Below are positions 56,499-64,000 of a stretch of DNA of 64,000 bases, piece by piece. The DNA is taken from assembly GCA_977006965.1 (NCBI GenBank), contig OZ345362.1:1054001-1118000 (forward strand), written 5' to 3'. The notes below the pieces were generated by a model. It was not told the DNA's origin, did not search any database, and saw only the letters and a list, made by a program, of their open reading frames with translations. Numbering within the stretch: the stretch's first letter is position 1; every line of letters begins with the position of its first letter. The stretch is from Phymatolithon calcareum. Its lineage: Eukaryota; Rhodophyta; Florideophyceae; Hapalidiales. A program made the translations under genes and the position numbers.

Positions 56499-57218
56499 TA
56501 CAGCTTGACATGGTCCGGTCTGGACCGGTCCTAGACCGGTTAAACAAACCATTTCAGACCAGACCGTGGTCTGTGGTCTTTTCATGGTCTGGTCTGTAAG
56601 GATATTTATCATAAATTCGTGGTCTGGTCTGAAGGACTCTGCGGACCGGGCTGGACCGGTGTAGACCACATTTTCTATGATAATGTAAAGTGGTCTCATG
56701 GTTTGCTGCGATCGTCGCTCGGCATGCTGCGTGCTCGATGGTTCCGCGCCGTCTGGAGCGCCGTGGCCAACACAACGCCAGCAACGCCTGCGCGCATGAG
56801 CCTGCAGGGGCGTTGGAAATAGTTTACGACTCATTTCAACTCACGATGAATGTACTGGCAGTCCAGGCCTCCTCGGTGGCCAGTGAGAGCACATTTTCCA
56901 CTGCTGGATACTTAGTAGGTGCAAAACGGTCCACGCTTAGTGATGAATCTATTGTTAGCTGCCTGCTGCTGCGTTCGTGGCAGAGGCACCTGGGAGTATG
57001 ATATAGTTTTTTGACAGTAATTTAGAATTTTTGACCTACGCACTGTAAGATCTTGCCGATCATAAATATGGGCTAGACCGGTCCCAAACCATGGTTTTCT
57101 TCCCGGTCTGGTCTACCCCTTCTTTCCAGCCCAAGTGGTCTGGTCTAGAAAGAATTAAAAATTTAGTGGTCTGGTTTATGGCCCGAGTCCGGACCAAACC
57201 GGACCATGTCAACCTGTA
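56499..57218 (+). mobile_element. 720-bp hAT-family element with perfect 8-bp target duplication
   Basis: Terminal inverted repeats: TACAGCTTGACATGGTCCGG at the left and, reversed, TACAGGTTGACATGGTCCGG at the right. Flanking target duplications CCTGCAAC at 56491-56498 and 57219-57226 are identical and 8 bp long, the hAT signature. Both ends (~200 bp left, ~150 bp right) are packed with GGTCTGGTC and GACCGGTC motifs in both orientations, likely transposase-binding subterminal repeats. Only the last part of a transposase remains, so the copy is non-autonomous. Confidence 0.88.
56833..57001 (+). pseudogene. hAT transposase C-terminal dimerisation domain remnant
   Basis: The frame reads NVLAVQASSVASESTFSTAG, then KRSTLSDESIVSCLLLRSW, and ends at TGA 56999-57001. 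This is the conserved hATC block (lxVPAsSvasErxFSxAG...R..L...v..L.....W). The sequence upstream in the same frame does not resemble the catalytic domain, so the transposase is internally deleted. Confidence 0.8.
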
Positions 57219-58365
57219 CCTGCAACTGGATTCACTGTAATGCCATCTTCAAATTCGATTGTGGGGTCACCGTGGTTTGAGCCAGAAAAAGTACCCTCAT
57301 TTCTTGTTGTCTCCACTTTCAAAGACGAAAATCCAAGAATGAATAGCATTATCAAAAGCGGTGACTTCCGTATATATTCATCTTTCCGACCGATTTCTTT
57401 TGCGACCTTCCACTGCAAATACGACCGAAGTTCCCAAATAAGCCTCATCATCAAGCCTCGCATTTGTTCATTTGGCCGACTGTTTTCAATTTCCGAGAAA
57501 GCAGATCAAGGTTGTCCGCTGCACATGAACCTGATACCGACTGGTGCAATACTTGCATTCCATCCGGATGCTTCGGCGTCAGGACCCAAAAATACTTCTT
57601 ACAGTCTCTGCTACACATCCAATGAAGCGAGGAATGTCACGGAAGATCTCACCGTCGTCTCTTGGATTCGCTACTTCACTTCGCAGCCGTCTCATTTCAA
57701 GTTCGTACTGCTCCTCAAATACCGATGTTGCGTGATCAGATTCTCCCAGCTCAGAGGTTTCTCGCATTCTTCCACATACGCGAAAGGCCTCTACCCGCAA
57801 TGCAATGCAAGAAAATTATCCACATGAATTCTTGTTTGAAGCAATAGATAGTTGGGACTGTTACGACTGTTACACCAGAGGAAAGACATCCATATCTCGT
57901 TTTGTACTGGGAGGTGCCGAAGCAACTTCTCGCATTCTTCTCAGTGTCGATGCCAAGATGGTAAATGAGAGCATCAATGCTTCGTTGTTTTCGTTCCGAG
58001 CGGATAGGTGCGTTAAGTTCCCAAAAAAGAGTACCACTTTCTTTAGCGAGCTCGACGCTCTCTTCCATGAGCATTGAGAAATAGGTTAGCTGAACAGATG
58101 AGATGTTTTCAACAGCAGAACGCTCATCGTCTTCGAGCTCGTTCAAAGACGTCTTATGCCCATCATCTTTTGCTGCGTCTCTGATAGTCGCCGTTTGAAA
58201 GTATAAGCTTAATGCGATGTCGCAGCCCCCGTTCATTTTGAATGGAAGCATGCATTTTTTTGTGATTGAGATTTCATGATCAAGGTGCCGTACTCGACCA
58301 GTGCTGTATTCATGAGCTGGTGAACGAAGAGTCACAAACTTCTCAGTGGATCCATTGTCTTCCAC

Positions 58366-59527
58366 TGAGCCTTGATTTGTGTGTGTAGATGTTAGAACAG
58401 CAAGCTTTCGGGATGTCTGCCGTTTGAATCGCAGGAAGTGCGTTTCTGAATAGAGACGTACAGTTCGTAGTTGCAGCTAGAACGTCTTGAGCAACGTGCT
58501 CGTCTTCAAATTCAGACAGCTCTAGTTCACATCAGCCACTCGTTGCATTGTTAGGGTACGCACAGAAGGTGCCTAGGAACTGACGGGTGCCCGCGAACGG
58601 GGCCGGTTTCGCCCCTCAACCTATTCTATTTTCTGCCACAGTGCTCTGGTAACGAAATTCCGATTAGGCCCCATTCATTTAACATAGAGCTCAATATGAG
58701 CCATGAAAGCTTATAAAGACGGGAGTTTTCCTGCTTGCACCCACAAAGATAACTTTGAGTCGAAATTGCCTGAATGTAGTACCCTAGTTCTATAGCATAA
58801 AATCCGCATACAATGCGGGTGAAACAATAGACGTGAACATGTTGCGTGCCACAGGGCAGACAAAGAAAAATCACCCCAAATCGTGGAAAAATCATTGCCA
58901 TCACCAATTCTGTGTGTACCCATTTTAGTCAACGTGAAATTGTTCATTTTTATCCTGACCACAATGAAAGATGTTAAACTTGTTTATTGCTCTTATCCAG
59001 GCCTCCAACTTAAAGCCACGGACAAATGATTCATTTTATAGTATATTGAAGCAACCATTGATCGCCACAAGATAGTTGATGCGGAAAAACAAAACGGAAA
59101 AACGACAAGAGCTCGTACGGTAAATGGCGAAGGCACGGAAAAATTGTGATCAGTTCGACTAATGGCGCAAAACGGCAATGAACTATTCAAAACAAAAGAA
59201 GAGTTTATTTCCGTTCGTGCGCTCAGCGTTGTATAGCCTCAGGAAGATCCACGTGCTGTTCAAGAAATTCTTCGCTCACCAGTTAGTCGCAGTGATCCGC
59301 TATGACCGCTGGCATCAAGCCAATTTCTTGTTCCTCCAGTGCGGTCGTGGTTTGGATCAGAAAGACTTCAATTCCAGGATGCACCGCTCGCCCATGAAAA
59401 GTTTAGAAAATAGCTGTGGACAAAAAACGATAGGAAAAAAGTATAATTCATAGAGGGACCATATGCGACGGGAGAAGAACGGTTAGCGCTGCGATGCAGC
59501 TTCGTAACATCTTTCATGGCTAGCACA
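58366..59527. other. No recognised gene
   Basis: Short unrecognised frames: 93 aa at 58626-58907 (-) and 91 aa at 59178-59453 (+, basic, HVLFKKFFAHQ). No repeats other than the start of the tandem duplication at 59528. Confidence 0.35.
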
Positions 59528-59873
59528 CTTCCGAAAACAATGATTGTCCCAAGCGCACAGTAAGAGCACGTCCATTACAGTACATTTCCTCAGGTTGAAT
59601 CTTTTCATCACTTTCCGCCTACTAGAATTAACAGTCCGGAGCTCCAATATCAGCATTTGAAGTTGTCATATTTCTGCGCACGCTCCCCTGGTGTAGATCC
59701 CTTCCGAAAACAATGATTGTCCCAAGCGCACAGTAAGAGCACGTCCATTACAGTACATTTCCTCAGGTTGAATCTTTTCATCACTTTCCGCCTACTAGAA
59801 TTAACAGTCCGGAGCTCCAATATCAGCATTTGAAGTTGTCATATTTCTGCGCACGCTCCCCTGGTGTAGATCC
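59528..59873. repeat. Perfect tandem duplication, 2 x 173 bp
   Basis: 59528-59700 and 59701-59873 are identical at every base compared by eye, starting CTTCCGAAAACAATGATTGT and ending GGTGTAGATCC. Zero divergence beside heavily decayed elements means a very recent event or an assembly artefact. It lies ~235 bp upstream of the ATG of the beta-helix-like gene. Confidence 0.92.
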
Positions 59874-60107
59874 GGGAAAACTTTCAATTGCGACGTTGAT
59901 ATCGCACTTTTTCATTGGTCATTAACACAATTGGCGTTTTCGACATGGGAATGACAATGATCCCATGATATGACTGGCTAGTGCTGTTGTCATAGCCACA
60001 TGATGTGACTTTCAAAACCGCACTGAACAGTTTATGTGCGGTTTACGAGGAACCGTTTGTGCATAAAATCACGAAGTAGCACTACGGCTGAAGAAAACAA
60101 AGCGTCC

Positions 60108-60764
60108 ATGGACGATAAGCGGACCTCGGCACTGGCAGAAATGGTTCAATTGGGAAAGCTCAAGCTCATCCCACCATCCCAGGTTTCGTGGCTTGGTGAA
60201 CAAGTATCCATGCAAACGTCGACAAATGTGGATCAGAAAAGATGGGATATTTGGTTGCGGAATGGAAAGCTCATCGTGATGACCGTGTGGCGCGCAAGGG
60301 CATCCCGTCTGATACGATGGCTGCAACAATTTCGAGGAATTCAAGTCCTCGGGAATGGCATAAATGTGCAATGGGAGGAGGAGCAGGACTACGACGCAGG
60401 GATTGTTTCCGATGTTCTCTATGGAAAGTACGGATCAGGGGCTTCCCGGTGGCTGCTGAACCATATTTGGCGCGGAAACGTTCGCGTAAGCAGCGAGTCT
60501 GCGACGAGCTGTTATTGTCCGACCAGTAGCGGCAATGAGGGCTACAACGTTTGCGCGCAAATTCCTTTTGACGTCATTAGCGATACCCGGTTCTATTATG
60601 ACAGGGAGGGCGGGAAGCTGTATTGGATGCCGCGCAAGGGCGACAAATTGAGAGAAGTGTCTGTATCCAGCGGCGGCAGTATCCGGTTTACTGAGTGTGA
60701 CTTCGAATCGGAAATTCTAGAAAAATGCTCAATCATTGCTGACATACATCAGCGGGTCGGCTGA
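60108..60764 (+). CDS. Beta-helix-like protein (weak match), probably the 3' part of a gene
   Basis: A 218-aa frame from ATG 60108 (in-frame codons continue back to 60027 after a TGA) to TGA 60762-60764. The segment DTRFYYDREGGKLYWMPRKG, followed by VSVSSGGSIRFTECDFES, resembles the EWYLDRxxGxLYYWP...I.f.g..F pattern of right-handed parallel beta-helix proteins, often polysaccharide-active or extracellular. GASRWLLNHIWRGNVR and NVCAQIPFDV precede it. No signal peptide in the visible part. Beta-helix proteins are usually longer, so the start may lie in an upstream exon, or the downstream helix may have been lost. A paralogue's end is at 1-185. Family assignment is tentative; the open frame is clean. 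It converges on the transporter remnant. Confidence 0.5.
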   Translation: MDDKRTSALAEMVQLGKLKLIPPSQVSWLGEQVSMQTSTNVDQKRWDIWLRNGKLIVMTVWRARASRLIRWLQQFRGIQVLGNGINVQWEEEQDYDAGIVSDVLYGKYGSGASRWLLNHIWRGNVRVSSESATSCYCPTSSGNEGYNVCAQIPFDVISDTRFYYDREGGKLYWMPRKGDKLREVSVSSGGSIRFTECDFESEILEKCSIIADIHQRVG

Positions 60765-61465
60765 TCGCAGTATGAAACTGTCGAAGCCTGTGGGATGTCG
60801 ACAAAAGCGCTATAAGCACCTCCGGAAGTGCAAACTAGAACTCCTAGACCGCATTTAGTGCTGTAACCTTTATTCGTCATGTAAACTTATGAACGATGTC
60901 CAACTCATGAAACAAGTTCAAATTGGAATCTACATCGAAACATTCGTCTCTTTTCAAAGAAAGTCTACTTTCATATCGGGAACGAACACATGGTCCGAGT
61001 CATGTCGCACACACCGAACTGCATTACAGGTTCAGTACAGGCACTGTCTTAGCATGGTCAATTTGACACGGCGCCATACTGTCCGTCTTAAGCTGCCGCG
61101 AAAGACGCACCGACGTCCTTCCCTCTCACAGCGTTAGGTATGCATTCTAAGAGTGGAGACCCATCTCCACTGTACTCTTGAAGGACACTATTTTCGAGCC
61201 TGTGATTCGAATTCCAAAAACCGATTGCCCCTCGGATTGAATTCATATGTGTGGTCAACATATTCGGTCGGTCGCAGCGCGAGCTGAGCCGTTATCTGCG
61301 TATGCGATGCTCGTCGTCCGTGAGATAGAACACGATGAGCAATGCACTTGTAACAGCTGCTGAACAACCGGAGCCTGCGATGACATACATGATCACAAGC
61401 TGTTAGCGTGCCGCCAGGCGATGTACCACCGATGATCTTAGCACTCATCATGCCTGTTGCCGAGA
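60637..61465 (+). repeat. Segmental duplication, second copy (first copy is 1-~785)
   Basis: Same orientation, co-linear with the window's left end: the end of the beta-helix-like gene, the intergenic spacer (ACATCGAAAC, GAACACAT, GTCCGAGTCATG/GTCCTAGTCATG, GCGCCATACTG), the last transporter exon and its intron acceptor. Similarity is roughly 75-80% with small indels. It stops just beyond the intron acceptor, near 61470. Confidence 0.85.
61188..61465 (-). pseudogene. Truncated, frameshifted copy of the ABC/FetB last exon
   Basis: On the minus strand the CAACAG acceptor is followed by GMMSAKIIGGTSPG, matching GMMTGQIIGGTSPG of the intact gene. A ~5-bp deletion near 61412 (compare 729-740) then shifts the frame, so the remaining membrane segment is lost. 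The first exon with the ATPase-like and most permease sequence is absent: the homology ends inside the intron, and a Mutator-like element starts ~245 bp away. A dead copy of the transporter gene. Confidence 0.8.
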
Positions 61466-61712
61466 AACAAAGAAACAAGGTTTCGTGTGCATAAAAAGAT
61501 CTGCCATAAATCCTGAACTAGCCTACATCCTGAAAAAGAATTACTGTACAAAAAGTAGAGCGCATGCATTCTATAGATTTTTAGTAACATATTAGTTGTT
61601 AGTATAAGGTTAATGAAAAGTAAACTTCTAGTTCTCGACGAAATTTTTAGTGAAAAGTAAGTGTTCATTAACTAAAATTAACAACAGTTAGTTACTATTT
61701 TATTTTTGTGGA

Positions 61713-62706
61713 AATTCGCTACATGGACCGAAAAAGGTGGCAAAATTCGAAAAATCGGCACCCCTTGCAAAAACTACTACTCGTTATGATATGAGCTAGC
61801 TAACCCTAGATACAAACCCACGAAGCTAGTACGTGAGCAATAATGAGGATAGTAAAACCTAGACAGACGCTTTTCATTAAATTACTCATCCGCAACGCAA
61901 AGCACGCTGCACCTCGTCGCATTCCACTGCTAAGCTAGCTCACAACACTCTCGTCCGAACCGCCTGAAGTCATAGAGAATAAAGAGCTCGTTCTAAGAGT
62001 CGGCGACTAACCCGGAGCAAACTTTGACGACGTTGTCAACCTCGTAATCGCCCACAAAGCACATACCGTGCCCAAGCAGGGCGTGGCGCTCATCTGTAGC
62101 CAATGCACAGCTTGCGCCTTCCGTGTGAACTTTCATTCCCTACCGAGCGCTTTTGTACGCTTCTAGACGCTTGGTGCAGCGTTGGGTCGCGGTCGACCCT
62201 GGAACCAGAACTGGTTCGAGGACGTGTGGCTGTTGAGAACATGGGCCAAGCAACACAAGGGCAGCATAACTCGTGTTGCAGTCACTGGTGACCAGCTAGC
62301 ACAGGAAGATATGATGCCGTTTGATCTTGTCGTTAAGCCGGGCCGCAAGCGCAAGAGGCCCTACTTGCCGTCCGAAATGAGGGCCCGTCACTGCTCCTCG
62401 TACGGAAACACCGGTCACGTCTCGCAGACATGGGCCAGGCCGAACATCCACAATATTGTTGAGGCGAAGCGAAAACACATCGACAAAGCGGCTCAGTCCA
62501 TGATAATTGACCTCACCGTCTGTGATGACGGAGATGCTACTTGCGGCGAGGAGCTAAAGCAGGGAGAGTAGCGCACGAAATAAATTTTACTTTTTTTGAC
62601 AAGTTTATTTTTGTAGAGTGCTCTGTGTATCATAACGAGTAGCAGTTTTTGCAAGGGATGCCGATTTAGCGAATTTTGCTGCCTTTTTCGGTCCATGTAG
62701 CGAATT
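61713..62706 (+). mobile_element. Mutator-like element with 78-bp terminal inverted repeats, internally deleted
   Basis: 61713-61790 and 62629-62706 are inverted copies differing at about 7 positions; both begin AATTCGCTACATGGACCG and end at TCGTTATGAT. Inside lie coding remnants with a MuDR-type N-terminal zinc-binding region and a C-terminal zinc knuckle, but nothing resembling the catalytic core. Long inverted repeats plus these two domains point to a Mutator-like element. No 9-11-bp target duplication could be found. Confidence 0.75.
62023..62571 (+). pseudogene. Remnant of a Mutator-like transposase (ends only)
   Basis: The first piece, FDDVVNLVIAHKAHTV, then VALICSQCTACAFRVNFHS and a TAG near 62163, matches the N-terminal MuDR-type domain (F....l...i..ya...gf.l....s...v.l.C...CpFr). 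The second, 62182-62571, is basic (KPGRKRKRPYLPSEM) and then has RHCSSYGNTGHVSQTW, a zinc knuckle (CxxCxxxGHxxxxC) with its second and last Cys changed to Tyr and Thr. Mutator-like transposases carry exactly this C-terminal basic-plus-knuckle arrangement. The several hundred residues of the catalytic domain are missing. The frame ends 58 bp before the right inverted repeat. Confidence 0.6.
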
Positions 62707-63180
62707 GCCTCGAATATTTTCAGTGTAAATCCAGTCAGAATCGGTTTGAATTACATTGGATCTAGACATCCGCATACTAAATCCGACTGCTATCAGCCCT
62801 GTCTTCAGTCTCTTTTTGATTTTGATATTTCCAAATGCCTCACAGTCTTACGAAGATACGGGCAAGGCTTCCTCACGCGCTACCCACAATAGGGTTTCTC
62901 GGCTTTGCCACTTCTATCTCAGCATGCCGATAGCGCAGGCACATTCCGCGAGTCCATTTAATTCCGAAATGCTGTGACACATTTCTTGGAATGAGAAGGG
63001 CAATGTTAGGTCGGAAGAACGACAAAATCCAAATCGCGGGAATGAGACGGCACTTGGACGTCTCCCGTGGCCGCGAGGACCCGCATGAAAGCGACCATGA
63101 TTTTCGTCCGACTTTCCCATTGCATCAAAGGCAGAAGCAAACGCCGAGGAGAACTCCTCAGAAAATAGGAAAAACGCGCC
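62707..63180. other. No recognised gene
   Basis: A minus-strand 96-aa frame (63006-63296) and plus-strand short frames overlap without family motifs. A ~45-bp stretch near 62921-62965 resembles two separated blocks upstream of the intact transporter gene (2464-2484, 2650-2672). Confidence 0.3.
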
Positions 63181-63594
63181 ATGCAAAATGTGGCTACGTT
63201 CACCTTAAAAATGGCAACACCGGCGTGCAATGAGAGTGAGCATGAGGAATATACCTCCTGGAACCCTCTGCTGGAATTCCAAGTCGTGCGACACAAGTCG
63301 TTCGTTTTTCGCCGCTCTTACTTATTTCAGACACGGTTCCCTCTTCGTGCTGGTACAGTATCTTTCGACGAGAGAGTTGGATGGCAATGGACAGAAGTGC
63401 GGCAAAACTTTCGATATGACCCAGCCCTCCATGATCTGATCGGTTTGTCTGAAAATGTTAGATTGTCCCGCACTCTCTCCTCGGGCAAGAGATCAGATGC
63501 ACACAAAAGCAAAATCGGAACTAATACGAAACGAGTGCATTCTCTTTCGAACAATGGAAAATGCAGTATCCATAATAGGGGCTATACGGAATAG
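63181..63594 (+). CDS. Hypothetical protein, 137 aa, unrecognised
   Basis: ATG-initiated frame ending at TAG 63592-63594. An aromatic-rich middle (SFVFRRSYLFQTRF, GWQWTEVRQNFRYD) and a basic C-terminus (GKRSDAHKSKIGTNTK); no signal peptide or known motif. It follows the Mutator-like element and has no recognisable partner gene. It may be a single exon or a chance frame. Confidence 0.22.
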   Translation: MQNVATFTLKMATPACNESEHEEYTSWNPLLEFQVVRHKSFVFRRSYLFQTRFPLRAGTVSFDERVGWQWTEVRQNFRYDPALHDLIGLSENVRLSRTLSSGKRSDAHKSKIGTNTKRVHSLSNNGKCSIHNRGYTE

Positions 63595-64000
63595 AAAGAA
63601 CAGCGAACTGCGCAAAACGAAGCACAAAAGATGATTCGCACTCATCACAGTTACGGTGACGGCATTCTGATGCCCTTCGATTTCAGAGAAGCGTCATCTG
63701 CAATGGATTGTATGTGCTACTTGCGCGGGCTTCGAGAGGAATGGCTTGTCTCCAAGTTCAGACGTGTTGTGTTCTAAATCTACCTGAGCCAATTGTTGAG
63801 TAAGGTACCCAGAAGAACGAGCTGCTGTCGTCACGCCTCAAATGTAGACCGTTTTAATAGTCCGCAGAGTGACAAGTACAAACACAAGCGTAAACGCGGC
63901 AGGAGAAGAAGAAGAAGTGTGAGTCTTTTTTTAAAAGTTATCAACAAATCTGCGTTTCCATGGTCGGGTGCAGCGCGATCCGTTGGAGTACCAAAACCAC
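63595..64000. other. No gene seen at the right edge
   Basis: No frame of note. A purine-rich run (GGAGAAGAAGAAGAAG near 63901) precedes GTGTGAGTC, which could be an exon end with a splice donor, but nothing supports an exon upstream. Confidence 0.25.

Larger units (their letters stand above)
55443..58365 (-). pseudogene. Unknown minus-strand gene interrupted by a hAT element
   Basis: Pieces in minus-strand order: 58365-57751 (SVQLTYFSMLMEESVELAKE, RSIDALIYHLGIDTEKNAR), a frame change into 57800-57579 (FEEQYELEMRRLRSEVANP), 57463-57227 (YLQWKVAKEIGRKDEYI, LLIMLFILGFSSLKVETTR, IEFEDGITVNPVAG), the hAT insertion, then PSELRMIKNLKK at about 56490-56455, a frame change into VDFRLESHVFKWQEWKD, 56217-55987 (LVENEYVLCYSEGFAQDS), and 56042-55443 (MTALRLFGRCSAHLGHREAL, AIEALGSFIVREKRP). 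The 8-bp target duplication encodes part of VAG, so the insertion split an open frame. No family recognised; helical, repeat-like content is possible. Several frameshifts: a dead gene, host or transposon. Confidence 0.45.

Noticed and set aside
57240-57827. 195-aa plus-strand frame
   Set aside because: Antisense to the disrupted minus-strand gene; the minus frames line up across the hAT insertion whereas this one does not.

Overview
The window looks like eukaryotic nuclear DNA, most likely from a multicellular alga. My best guess is a florideophyte red alga, but this is an inference and was not tested. The grounds are one gene with a clean 80-bp GT-AG intron, very low gene density, and many decayed transposable elements of mixed classes: a Ty1/copia element with tiny LTRs, a chromovirus-type Ty3/gypsy remnant, a tyrosine-recombinase (DIRS/Ngaro-like) retroelement, hAT, a Mutator-like element, and several transposase-like fossils. 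No rRNA, tRNA, CRISPR array or bacterial operon was seen.

Layout. 1-2283: the 3' end of a beta-helix-like gene (+) converges on a two-exon gene (-) that fuses a degenerate ABC ATPase domain to a FetB/ALS3-type (UPF0014) metal-transporter membrane domain. 2.9-18 kb: mostly relic sequence, with a gag-like broken frame, two dispersed repeat families and an unrecognised decayed minus-strand gene. 18-24.4 kb: two fossils of a transposase-like family (resembling DUF7869) on either side of a 5'-truncated gypsy chromovirus. 25.6-31.4 kb: the inverted mate of the 10-kb repeat, a large decayed minus-strand gene with transposon-like motifs, and a Gln-rich broken frame. 33-44 kb: tandem duplications, a gag-like proline-rich broken gene, a decayed minus-strand transposase-like gene and another broken frame. 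44414-49360: a full-length but dead copia element with a 5-bp target duplication, followed by two small tandem arrays. 51.1-55.2 kb: a DIRS-like retroelement. 55.4-58.4 kb: an unknown minus-strand gene split by a 720-bp hAT element with a perfect 8-bp target duplication. 59.5-61.5 kb: a perfect 173-bp tandem duplication upstream of the second beta-helix-like gene, followed by a truncated, frameshifted copy of the transporter's last exon. 61.7-62.7 kb: an internally deleted Mutator-like element with 78-bp inverted repeats. 63.2-64 kb: unrecognised.

The only likely functional genes are the ABC/FetB fusion (374-2283) and the beta-helix-like frame (60108-60764, paralogue at 1-185). They belong to one duplicated convergent gene pair whose two copies lie about 60.6 kb apart. 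One copy keeps the whole transporter. The other keeps the beta-helix frame but only a broken stump of the transporter. Nearly everything between them is transposon debris carrying multiple stops and frameshifts, so the window is best read as a locus duplication filled or separated by transposon insertion.
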